Source: JADJXV01 sp964527785
GTDB lineage: Bacteria; Bacteroidota; Ignavibacteria; Kapaibacteriales; UBA961
Direction of reading: 5' to 3'
Assembly (NCBI GenBank): GCA_964527785.1
Contig: CAZGNO010000097.1
Span: 1-14,092 of the forward strand
Length of the DNA stretch: 14,092 nt
Position numbers and translations under genes: made by a program
In this document: positions 1-5,829 of the stretch, in pieces
Position numbering within the stretch: position 1 is the first letter of the stretch
Layout: each line of letters begins with the position of its first letter
Notes under the pieces: generated by a model
What the model was told of the DNA's origin: nothing
The model's database searches: none
Seen by the model: only the letters and a program-made list of their open reading frames with translations

Positions 1-80
1 CAAACAAATAATGTACTGAATTTAATGGTTCGGTTATTTTAGTCCTATCACTTACAATTATTGGAAGTAAATCTCTGGTT

Positions 81-109
81 GGTCAAGGCAGGTGCTACAC
101 CTGCCTTTC
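81..109 (+). repeat. Palindromic intergenic element, copy 1 (REP-like)
   Basis: The core is a perfect hairpin, AAGGCAGGTG / CTA / CACCTGCCTT at 85-107. It is preceded by GGTCAA and followed by TTTC. The same unit returns in reverse orientation at 190-217. The two copies agree over nearly their whole length except for one substitution and one extra base beside the core. No coding sequence overlaps it. The form suits a REP-type repeat or a structured 3' flank of frr transcripts. I cannot tell from one window how often it recurs in the genome. Confidence 0.6.
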
Positions 110-189
110 ATTAAATGCCAAATAAGACACGTAAGTGTAAATACTGCAATAACTTTGAGAGTATGGTTTCGTAAAAAGGTATCTTAGCC

Positions 190-217
190 GAAAGCAGGTG
201 TAGCACCTGCGTTGACC
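190..217 (-). repeat. Palindromic intergenic element, copy 2 (REP-like, inverted)
   Basis: The hairpin GCAGGTG / TAG / CACCTGC lies at 194-210. Read on the minus strand it repeats the first copy: GGTCAA, a single base, the core, then TTTC. Two inverted copies about 80 bp apart resemble the paired arrangement of REP doublets. The DNA between them (110-189) holds no open frame or motif that I recognise. Confidence 0.6.
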
Positions 218-287
218 TAAATGCTCCAAATTGTATATTATTATTAGACTCTATATAATCCTGTCTTAGTAAGTACCTATCAATAAT

Positions 288-327
288 AAAAAACGCAAAC
301 TCATTGTAACTATGGTTTGCGTTTTTT
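288..327 (-). terminator. Rho-independent terminator of pyrH-frr
   Basis: A 13-bp perfect stem pairs 288-300 with 315-327 around a 14-nt loop. The GC part is CGCAAAC/GTTTGCG, flanked by a run of A on one arm and T on the other. On the minus strand it gives a hairpin ending in a T run, about 25 bp after the frr stop codon. A T run also follows on the plus strand, so it could work in both directions. Confidence 0.85.
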
Positions 328-351
328 TATTAAGAGTATACCTGGGAAAAA

Positions 352-912
352 TTAGTCTTCCATGATTTCTTTTTCTTTTTGAGCAAGGATACCGTCAATA
401 TCTTTAATGAATTTGTCGGTTATTTTTTGGATTTCATCTTCGCCGCGTTTACGATCATCTTCCGAAAAACTTTCCTTTTTTTCTGCTACTTTGAGTGCTT
501 CGAGGTGGTCACGACGTACATTTCGAACGGCAACTTTACCTTCTTCAGCATATTTTTTACACATTTTTACAAATTCTTTTCTGCGTTCTTCGGTAAGAGG
601 TGGAATCGGGACACGTATAACAGAGCCGTCATTATTAGGGTTTAAACCAAGATCAGAAGCTAGAATCGATTTTTCGATTGCTCCGAGTGTGGTTCTGTCC
701 CAGGGCTGGATTAGTATTGTACGGGCATCGGGTGTCGAAATGCTTCCTACTTGTCCAAGCGGGGTTGGCGCCCCGTAATATTCAATTTTTAAGTTTTCAA
801 CTAAACTACCGGAGGCACGTCCGGTGCGAACTTTAATGATTTGATGTTGTGCGTGTTCTACTGCTTTTTGCATCGAACTGCGTGCATCGCTTACAATAAC
901 TGGTACTGGCAT
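352..912 (-). CDS. frr: Ribosome recycling factor
   Basis: The product releases the post-termination ribosome from mRNA together with EF-G, in the cytoplasm. The 186 residues match the usual RRF length of about 185. Recognisable stretches include the N-terminal helix with KVRTGRAS (residues 27-34), the YYGAPTPLGQVGSIS segment near residues 45-59, and the VPIPPLTEERRKE region near 101-113, where the conserved Arg residues needed for ribosome binding cluster. The charged helices ending DGILAQKEKEIMED complete the three-helix bundle. Translation starts at an ATG with no clear Shine-Dalgarno sequence. It lies 54 bp after pyrH in the same direction, a common pairing, and is followed by a strong terminator. 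Nothing is unusual in the protein. Confidence 0.97.
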   Translation of the reverse strand: MPVPVIVSDARSSMQKAVEHAQHQIIKVRTGRASGSLVENLKIEYYGAPTPLGQVGSISTPDARTILIQPWDRTTLGAIEKSILASDLGLNPNNDGSVIRVPIPPLTEERRKEFVKMCKKYAEEGKVAVRNVRRDHLEALKVAEKKESFSEDDRKRGEDEIQKITDKFIKDIDGILAQKEKEIMED

Positions 913-966
913 ATATTTTACTCTACATTATTTTACAAAACAAAGTTATGAGAAGAGTTAACGCTA

Positions 967-1677
967 TTACGAAACAACAGTAGCAATTGACTCACCGTGT
1001 ATGAGACGCAGCAAATTACCCTTTTCATTCATATTAAAAACTAAGATAGGTAGTTTATTATCATTGCAAAGAGCTATCGCTGTAGCATCCATTACCTTGA
1101 GTTCTCTGGCAAGGACTTCTTGATATGAAATCGTATCGAAACGTTTTGCATTTGGGTTTTTTTCCGGGTCGGAGTCATAAACACCATCTACACGAGTACC
1201 TTTGATAATTACATCGGCTTCAATTTCGATAGCACGGAGAACTGCCGCTGTATCCGTTGTAAAATATGGGTTACCGGTTCCGGCACCAAATATCACAACA
1301 CGGTTTTTTTCAAGATGGCGAATGGCTCTTCTGCGAATAAACGGTTCTGCTATTTGTTGCATTTGGATTGCTGTTTGAAGTCGGGTAGGAACACCGAATC
1401 CTTCAAGAGCATTTTGAAAAGCTATTGAATTGATAACAGTCGCCAGCATTCCCATGTAATCGCCGGAAACTTTTTCTATCCCTTGTTCTTCAGCTTGAGA
1501 GCCGCGGAAGATATTACCACCTCCCAATACAATACCCACTTGAATACCGCTGTGATAAACTTTAGCAACGTCCTCGGCAAATGATTTCAGTACTTTGGCA
1601 TCAATACCAAACTCTTGATCCCCCATAAGGGATTCGCCGCTCAATTTCAACATAATACGTTTGTAGGCAGATCTCAT
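967..1677 (-). CDS. pyrH: UMP kinase
   Basis: Phosphorylates UMP to UDP with ATP, in pyrimidine nucleotide synthesis. It is the bacterial hexameric enzyme of the amino-acid kinase family. I chose the ATG at 1675-1677, giving 236 residues starting MRSAYKRIMLKLSGES. A TTG four codons upstream (1687-1689) is open but adds nothing conserved. Visible family motifs are KLSGESL (residues 11-17), the glycine-rich LGGGNIFRG (51-59), GAGTGNPYFTTDTAA (131-145) and KGTRVDGVYDSDP (159-171), which shape the phosphate and nucleotide sites. The gene sits between the tsf terminator and frr. A Bacteroidetes-like promoter just upstream suggests a two-gene unit, pyrH-frr. The order tsf-pyrH-frr is conserved in many bacteria. 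Confidence 0.97.
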   Translation of the reverse strand: MRSAYKRIMLKLSGESLMGDQEFGIDAKVLKSFAEDVAKVYHSGIQVGIVLGGGNIFRGSQAEEQGIEKVSGDYMGMLATVINSIAFQNALEGFGVPTRLQTAIQMQQIAEPFIRRRAIRHLEKNRVVIFGAGTGNPYFTTDTAAVLRAIEIEADVIIKGTRVDGVYDSDPEKNPNAKRFDTISYQEVLARELKVMDATAIALCNDNKLPILVFNMNEKGNLLRLIHGESIATVVS

Positions 1678-1702
1678 TTTATAGTACAAAGATTTATGGG
1701 AT

Positions 1703-1733
1703 TAAACTTATGAATTTCAAGTTTTACGGCAAA
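1703..1733 (-). promoter_or_regulatory. Candidate Bacteroidetes-type promoter for pyrH-frr
   Basis: On the minus strand a TTTG (1730-1733) is followed after 19 nt by TAAGTTTA (1703-1710), which matches TAnnTTTG at 7 of 8 positions. The site lies between the tsf terminator and the pyrH start, so a separate promoter is expected here. The predicted leader would be about 20 nt. The DNA is AT-rich, so a chance match is possible. Confidence 0.45.
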
Positions 1734-1744
1734 AATCGGGTAAT

Positions 1745-1776
1745 AAAAAGGGCAAAGTTTTCACCTCGCCCTTTTT
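1745..1776 (-). terminator. Rho-independent terminator after tsf
   Basis: AAAAAGGGC (1745-1753) pairs with GCCCTTTTT (1768-1776) around a 14-nt loop. On the minus strand the stem ends in a T run about 20 bp after the tsf stop. It separates the rplM-rpsI-rpsB-tsf unit from pyrH-frr. Some read-through into pyrH is possible, because the GC part of the stem is only four pairs. Confidence 0.8.
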
Positions 1777-1796
1777 CAGTATCTATAAGGAAGAAA

Positions 1797-2645
1797 TTAC
1801 TCTTCGCCTAAGAAATAACGATAGAAGCTGAGAATTTTTACATCAGAGCCGATTTCGGCAGCTACATCATTGAGAACGTCATTTATTGTTTTAGAGCTGT
1901 CTTTAACAAATGCTTGTTCTACAAGACATTGCTCCTGGTAGAATTTCTCTAACTTACCGGTTGCAACACGTTCTGCTATTTCCGGTTTTTTACCTTCTTG
2001 GATTGCTTGGTCACGGTAGATTTCGATTTCTTTTTTGATAGCTACGTCATTTACGCGCTCACGGTCAATAAACATTGGGTTCATTGCAGCGATTTGCATA
2101 GCAATATCACGAATCATTGATTTTGCTTTGTCGTTCAATGTGGCATTTACTTCCACAAGAACAGCAAGTTTATTGCCTGCATGGATATATTCAACAACTG
2201 TACCGGTTGTTGAAATATGTTTGAAGCGTTTTACACCTATCTTTTCACTGAATTTCGACAGCATTTCATTATGCAAATCACCAAGTGTTTTCGCGCCGAT
2301 ATTGATTGCCATAATTTCTTCGGCAGTCTGAGGATTGTTATTTAAAACAGCATCTCCAACTTCGGAAGCAAAACCACCGAATTCTTCATTCCGTGCTACG
2401 AAATCTGTTTCGCAATTAATTTCAACGATAGCAGCGTTTTTTCCGTCCGTAGAAACTTTCGCAATAATGAGACCTTCGTTTGCAGACCGGTCTGCGCGCT
2501 TGGCAGCAGAAGCTGCACCGCGTTTACGAAGAACGTCAATAGCAACATCCATATCACCGGATGCTTCATCAAGAGCTTTCTTACAATCAGCCATACCTGC
2601 GCCTGTTTTGTCGCGCAAATGCTTCACCATTTGTGGAGTTACCAT
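1797..2645 (-). CDS. tsf: Elongation factor Ts
   Basis: Guanine nucleotide exchange factor that releases GDP from EF-Tu during elongation, in the cytoplasm. The 282 residues equal the usual long form. I chose the ATG at 2643-2645 (MVTPQMVKHLRDKTGAGMAD). An upstream in-frame TTG would add two residues. The N-terminal UBA-like domain with the signature LRDKTGAGMADCKKAL spans residues 10-25. The core exchange motif TDFV is at residues 80-83, within the first of two dimerisation-type subdomains, and the C-terminal module ends with the tail YRYFLGEE. It lies 49 bp after rpsB, the classical S2-EF-Ts pair, with no terminator between them, so the two should share a transcript. A terminator follows directly. 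Confidence 0.97.
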   Translation of the reverse strand: MVTPQMVKHLRDKTGAGMADCKKALDEASGDMDVAIDVLRKRGAASAAKRADRSANEGLIIAKVSTDGKNAAIVEINCETDFVARNEEFGGFASEVGDAVLNNNPQTAEEIMAINIGAKTLGDLHNEMLSKFSEKIGVKRFKHISTTGTVVEYIHAGNKLAVLVEVNATLNDKAKSMIRDIAMQIAAMNPMFIDRERVNDVAIKKEIEIYRDQAIQEGKKPEIAERVATGKLEKFYQEQCLVEQAFVKDSSKTINDVLNDVAAEIGSDVKILSFYRYFLGEE

Positions 2646-2694
2646 ATTCAATTATACCTTCAAAAAATAATAATTTGAGATTCTTTAATAAATA

Positions 2695-3654
2695 TTATTC
2701 TGCTGCAGGGGTAGCTGCTTCTGCAACCGGAGCTTCAACTGCAGCTTCTACAGGTTTCGCAGGTACTGCGCTGCGAACTTCCGGGCGTGGACCACCAACA
2801 GTGCGACGCGGGCGATCGTTATTGTTACCTTGACGGTCACCGCGATCACCGCCGCCTTCATTTGGGTTTCTGCGTCCGCGCATACGGCGTTGATTTTTTT
2901 GGTCTGAGTTATCTGATTCTTCTTTGTCGGACATTTCACCCGAGATGCCTTGCTCTGTAGCACGGATTTTAGCGATTTCGCGTCCTTCCAAAACGGCTGC
3001 GGCGATAGCACCTGCAACAAGTTCAATTGTTTTAATTGAATCGTCGTTTGCAGGTATCGGGTAATCAATCAAATCAGGATCTGAATTTGTGTCAACGATA
3101 CCAATTACAGGAATGCCTAGTGTTTTAGCTTCTTTGATAGCAAGATGTTCTTTTTTTACATCAACTACAAACAGCATACCTGGGAGGCGGGTCATGTTTT
3201 CGATACCACCGAAAACACGGCGTAATTTCTCGCGTTCGCGATTACGCATTAAACGTTCTTTTTTGGTAATTTTATCAAAAGTACCGTCAATTTCCATTTT
3301 GTCAATGGTAGCTAGACGTTTGATACTTTTACGAATTGTTGTGAAATTAGTAAGCATACCACCAAGCCAGCGGTCGGATACATAATTTGTTCCGCAGCTT
3401 TTTGCTTGATTAGTAATTGGCTCTTTAGCTTGATTTTTTGTACCGACGAATAAAACTGTCTTTCCGGATGCTGCGATTTCGTGAGCAACATCGGTAGCAA
3501 CTTCAAGAAGAAGTTGAGTTTTACGAAGGTCAATAATGTGAATACCGTTGCGCTCGGTGTAGATAAACTTGCGCATTTTAGGGTTCCAACGGCGGGTAAG
3601 GTGACCGAAGTGTGCACCTGATTCCAAAAGGGCTTCAACTGTTACGTTAGCCAT
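2695..3654 (-). CDS. rpsB: Small ribosomal subunit protein S2 with long C-terminal tail
   Basis: S2 binds the 30S body near S1 and is needed for translation. The start is the ATG at 3652-3654, with GGAG nine bases upstream; an in-frame TTG at 3669 is not needed. Residues 1-236 form the normal S2 fold: LLESGAHFGHLTRRWNPKM, the IHIIDLRKT stretch, FVGTKNQAKEPI, DRWLGGMLTNF, and VDTNSDPDLIDYPIPANDDS. Ordinary S2 proteins end at about 230-260 residues. This one has 319. Residues 237-319 are a low-complexity extension: first acidic and Ser/Asn/Gln-rich, then Arg/Gly/Asn-rich (RRMRGRRNP, GGGDRGDRQG), and finally an Ala/Pro/Glu/Val-rich end. It is probably disordered. The gene is followed closely by tsf. 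I am sure of the identity, but the role of the tail is unknown. Confidence 0.96.
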   Translation of the reverse strand: MANVTVEALLESGAHFGHLTRRWNPKMRKFIYTERNGIHIIDLRKTQLLLEVATDVAHEIAASGKTVLFVGTKNQAKEPITNQAKSCGTNYVSDRWLGGMLTNFTTIRKSIKRLATIDKMEIDGTFDKITKKERLMRNREREKLRRVFGGIENMTRLPGMLFVVDVKKEHLAIKEAKTLGIPVIGIVDTNSDPDLIDYPIPANDDSIKTIELVAGAIAAAVLEGREIAKIRATEQGISGEMSDKEESDNSDQKNQRRMRGRRNPNEGGGDRGDRQGNNNDRPRRTVGGPRPEVRSAVPAKPVEAAVEAPVAEAATPAAE

Positions 3655-3786
3655 AATAAGTAGCTCCAAATTAAAATGTGTTTTTAAAAACTACTGTTTC
3701 ATTCATCTTATCGGCTCAACATTTGCTTTAAATTAAATAAACAAATGCCACACGCTGATAATCCTGAAACATGATTGATAGGAAAG

Positions 3787-3807
3787 AAAGCGAGGGAGAC
3801 CCGCTTT
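3787..3807 (-). terminator. Possible weak terminator or attenuator between rpsI and rpsB
   Basis: AAAGC / GCTTT plus an inner GGG / CCC form a hairpin with a two-base bulge and a three-base loop, about 15 bp after the rpsI stop on the minus strand. It is followed by TTTCTTTCC, a weak U tract. The 168-bp gap here is the longest in the ribosomal block. Partial termination, or a leader element for rpsB-tsf, is possible. I see no convincing second promoter in the gap. Confidence 0.35.
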
Positions 3808-3822
3808 GCTGGTAGCTGACAA

Positions 3823-4209
3823 TTAACGCTTTGAGAATTGGAAGCGTTTACGAGCTTTTTTCTGACCGTATTTCTTACGTTCCACCATACGTGGGTCACG
3901 TGTAAGCATTCCGGCTGAGTGAAGCGGGGGACGCAATTCTGCATCAAATTCAACAAGTGAACGGGCTACACCGAGGCGTACTGCTCCGGCTTGACCGCTT
4001 TTGCCGCCACCGCATACTTTTACGATAATATCGAATTTACCTTCCATCTTTGCTGTTTCGAGCGGGCGAAGTGCCTCTTGACGATAGGTAGCAAGTGGAA
4101 AATAAGCTTCTATTGGCAGGCGATTAACGGTAACAACACCTGTTCCCGGTATCATACGCACCTGTGCAATAGCATTTTTACGACGACCTGTTGCTGCAAC
4201 ATTCTTCAT
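3823..4209 (-). CDS. rpsI: Small ribosomal subunit protein S9
   Basis: S9 sits in the 30S head, and its C-terminal tail touches P-site tRNA. The 128 residues fit the family. Visible marks are the N-terminal ATGRRKNAIAQVRMIPGTG (residues 6-24), the signature GGGKSGQAGAVRLGVAR (67-83), RDPRMVERKKYGQKKARKRF near the end, and the very basic final FSKR whose terminal Lys-Arg is the tRNA-contacting end. The start is ATG, with GGAGA eleven bases upstream. It follows rplM by 33 bp, the near-universal L13-S9 pair, and should be co-transcribed with it. A weak hairpin lies after its stop. Confidence 0.97.
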   Translation of the reverse strand: MKNVAATGRRKNAIAQVRMIPGTGVVTVNRLPIEAYFPLATYRQEALRPLETAKMEGKFDIIVKVCGGGKSGQAGAVRLGVARSLVEFDAELRPPLHSAGMLTRDPRMVERKKYGQKKARKRFQFSKR

Positions 4210-4242
4210 GTATTATAAGTTCTCCAAAATTAAAAAATGCTT

Positions 4243-4701
4243 TTAACCTGCTCTGTACGGTAATTCACGACTAACCGGCATTTGCGCTGCGTGTGGATGC
4301 TCGTTACCGGCATACACTTTCAGCTTTTTACCGATTTCACGACCTAAACTGTTTTTAGGGAGCATACCTCTTACGGCAAGCTCAATTACTTCTTCGGGTT
4401 TTGAAACCACGAGATTCTTGAATGTACGAGTACGTCCGCCACCCGGATAGCCGGTATAATGGAAGTATTCTTTTTGCTCCTGGCGTTTGCCGGTCACTTT
4501 TACTTGCGATGCATTGATAACGATTACATAGTCACCGCAATCAACGTGCGGAGTGTAAAACGGCTTATCTTTGCCGCGAAGAAGAATAGCAATCTGCGTT
4601 GCAATTCTTCCAAGTGTTTTACCTGCTGCATCCACAACAAGCCACTTGCGTTCAACGTCCACCTCACGGATGGATTTTGTAATTTTTGCTGACGATTCCA
4701 C
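4243..4701 (-). CDS. rplM: Large ribosomal subunit protein L13
   Basis: L13 is an early assembly protein of the 50S subunit. The chosen start is GTG at 4699-4701, with AGGAG five bases upstream, giving 152 residues, close to the family's usual 142-150. The frame stays open for another 92 codons to an ATG at 4975-4977, but that stretch overlaps promoter DNA and looks nothing like L13, so I reject the longer form. Family marks include KWLVVDAAGKTLGRIATQIA (residues 19-38), the LRGKDKPFYTPHVDCGD segment, the signature VRGMLPKNSLGR (110-121), and NEHPHAAQ near the end. It leads the operon rplM-rpsI-rpsB-tsf, and a good Bacteroidetes-like promoter lies about 45-80 bp upstream of the start. Confidence 0.96.
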   Translation of the reverse strand: MESSAKITKSIREVDVERKWLVVDAAGKTLGRIATQIAILLRGKDKPFYTPHVDCGDYVIVINASQVKVTGKRQEQKEYFHYTGYPGGGRTRTFKNLVVSKPEEVIELAVRGMLPKNSLGREIGKKLKVYAGNEHPHAAQMPVSRELPYRAG

Positions 4702-4706
4702 AATAA

Positions 4707-4711
4707 CTCCT
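4707..4711 (-). promoter_or_regulatory. Ribosome binding site that decides the rplM GTG start
   Basis: On the minus strand AGGAG is followed by five bases and then GTG. This fixes the start of rplM 92 codons inside a longer open frame. It is one of the clearer Shine-Dalgarno sequences in the window. Confidence 0.75.
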
Positions 4712-4747
4712 AATATGAAAACACGATATTTTCTTTCACAAAGAATA

Positions 4748-4779
4748 CAAAAATAAGCACTAATACGCTTTTTGCCAAA
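4748..4779 (-). promoter_or_regulatory. Bacteroidetes-type promoter of the rplM operon
   Basis: On the minus strand TTTG (4776-4779) and TATTTTTG (4748-4755) are separated by 20 nt. This matches the published Bacteroidetes consensus TTTG and TAnnTTTG exactly in both boxes and in spacing. Transcription would start near 4741, leaving a leader of about 40 nt with the AGGAG. A small hairpin (GAAAA/TTTTC, 4717-4721 with 4729-4733) lies in that leader. A six-base inverted repeat, TCGCTA/TAGCGA (4806-4823), lies further upstream. Confidence 0.65.
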
Positions 4780-4915
4780 GTAAATTTGTAAAACAAGCGA
4801 ATAAGTCGCTAAATTTATAGCGAAAGAATGATTATACAGTGTTTTAGTACGAAAACTGACTGTGAAAAAGAGTGCGGAAAAAAATACAAATAAAAATACT
4901 TGTTTAATAAATTTG

Positions 4916-4948
4916 TTTGGCGAAAAGGGTGAATCTGTCGTATATTCG
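4916..4948 (+). promoter_or_regulatory. Candidate promoter of tRNA-Ser
   Basis: TTTG (4916-4919) is followed after 21 nt by TATATTCG (4941-4948), which matches TAnnTTTG at 7 of 8 positions. The same DNA can also be read as TTGGCG-18-TATATT. The tRNA begins about 35 bp after the expected start site. It is divergent from the rplM promoter about 140 bp away. Confidence 0.45.
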
Positions 4949-4986
4949 CACTTCACAATATCAATTTGTGATGACATTAGCGATTC

Positions 4987-5076
4987 GGAGAGATGGCCGA
5001 GTGGCTTAAGGCAACGGTTTGCTAAACCGTCGTAGTGTTTTTGACACTACCGAGGGTTCAAATCCCTCTCTCTCCT
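4987..5076 (+). tRNA. tRNA-Ser (anticodon GCU)
   Basis: A full class II cloverleaf can be folded by hand. The acceptor stem pairs GGAGAGA (4987-4993) with TCTCTCC (5069-5075). The D stem is GCC/GGC. The anticodon stem is ACGGT/ACCGT with loop TTGCTAA, which places GCT at 5021-5023, reading AGC and AGU. The variable arm is long, GTAGTGT/ACACTAC with a five-base loop (5032-5050), as expected for serine. The T arm is GAGGG/CCCTC with loop TTCAAAT. CCA is not encoded. The base at the discriminator position is T, whereas G is usual for bacterial serine tRNAs. Confidence 0.95.
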
Positions 5077-5078
5077 CT

Positions 5079-5117
5079 AATGCCCTTGTATGAAAATTAC
5101 AAGGGCATTTTTGTTTT
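5079..5117 (+). terminator. Rho-independent terminator of tRNA-Ser
   Basis: A 12-bp perfect stem pairs 5079-5090 with 5098-5109 around a 7-nt loop, followed by TTTTTGTTTT. It begins three bases after the tRNA. The minus strand has no T run, so it acts only on the tRNA side. Confidence 0.9.
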
Positions 5118-5142
5118 CTGAAATTAAATGTGCTTGACATAA

Positions 5143-5188
5143 AATTATCCGTAGGACAAGGTTGTTGAACCTTGTCCTACGGATAATT
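5143..5188. repeat. Perfect 21-bp inverted repeat after nadD
   Basis: The arms at 5143-5163 and 5168-5188 are perfectly complementary around a GTTG loop. The left arm reads AATTATCCGTAGGACAAGGT plus T. It starts 12 bp after the nadD stop, and on the minus strand it is followed by TTTTATG, so it may end nadD transcription. The stem is longer than a usual terminator, and its inner AGGT...ACCT recalls the palindromic elements at 81-109 and 190-217. A member of a repeat family is the alternative. Confidence 0.7.
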
Positions 5189-5200
5189 GATTTGGAAATG

Positions 5201-5824
5201 CTACCTGTATAACCCATGCTCGAAAATGTATTCTTTCACTTCATTGGAAAGAAAAATATCGGCTGGTTCACCCGTCTGGATACATCTGCGAATCTCAGTA
5301 GAGGAGATATTCATTACTGGGCAATTAATCCATAACGGGGGCTTTGTCCCGCGAGTAAGGATTTTGGTAATCGCTGCATTATTGTTTACATCGTTCCGAT
5401 GAACAATACAAAGCTGGACAGTATCAAGAATATTTTCCCATTGTTTCCAACGCGTAAACTCTGCTGCTTGATCCTCGCCAATCAGTAAATACATGGACGA
5501 ATCTGGAAATTGCATCCTAAACCAGAGAACAGTATCAATAGTATAGGACACACCTCCACGCTCTATTTCAACATCAGAAACCTTAAAAAGGGGATTGATT
5601 CCTATAGCTAACTGCACCATTGCAAGGCGGTGTTCATCTGAAGCATACTCATCGTTACCTTTGAGCGGAGATGACGAGGACGGAACGAAATAACATACAT
5701 CAGCCCCCGTTTCCTTAACAAAACACTCTGCCATTTCGCAATGTGCCAAATGCACAGGATTAAAGCTCCCGCCCATAATACCTACTTTTCGAGGAGTTCC
5801 GGCTGTGTTGAACGAAGAGTTCAA
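5201..5824 (-). CDS. nadD: Nicotinate-nucleotide adenylyltransferase
   Basis: Joins ATP and nicotinate mononucleotide to give deamido-NAD, in NAD synthesis. The 207 residues fit the family. The nucleotidyltransferase fold shows KVGIMGGSFNPVHLAH (residues 13-28, with the HxxH-type ATP site), SYTIDTVL (93-100), LIGEDQAAEFTRWKQW (114-129), and the C-terminal ISSTEIRR (173-180), which matches the SSTxIR motif. No ATG precedes the first conserved strand. The only usual start is TTG at 5822-5824, and no clear Shine-Dalgarno sequence is present. The frame stays open further upstream into the neighbouring gene's end. The TTG lies 5 nt after the stop of the upstream secreted-protein gene, so translation may be coupled to it. 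The identity is firm; the start is less so. Confidence 0.93.
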   Translation of the reverse strand: MNSSFNTAGTPRKVGIMGGSFNPVHLAHCEMAECFVKETGADVCYFVPSSSSPLKGNDEYASDEHRLAMVQLAIGINPLFKVSDVEIERGGVSYTIDTVLWFRMQFPDSSMYLLIGEDQAAEFTRWKQWENILDTVQLCIVHRNDVNNNAAITKILTRGTKPPLWINCPVMNISSTEIRRCIQTGEPADIFLSNEVKEYIFEHGLYR

Positions 5825-5829
5825 GCTGC

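Noticed and set aside
81..217. A miniature transposon with terminal inverted repeats
   Set aside because: The inverted copies are themselves palindromes, no target-site duplication is seen, and the 80 bp between them shows no transposon remnant. A REP-like pair fits better.
2748..3068. A 106-codon minus-strand frame within rpsB
   Set aside because: It lies wholly inside rpsB in another frame, at the low-complexity tail; its lysine- and alanine-rich product is a frame shadow.
4702..4977. A 92-codon in-frame extension of rplM to an ATG at 4975-4977
   Set aside because: It would give a 244-residue L13. The added part does not resemble L13, overlaps both promoter candidates, and AGGAG stands five bases before the GTG at 4699-4701.
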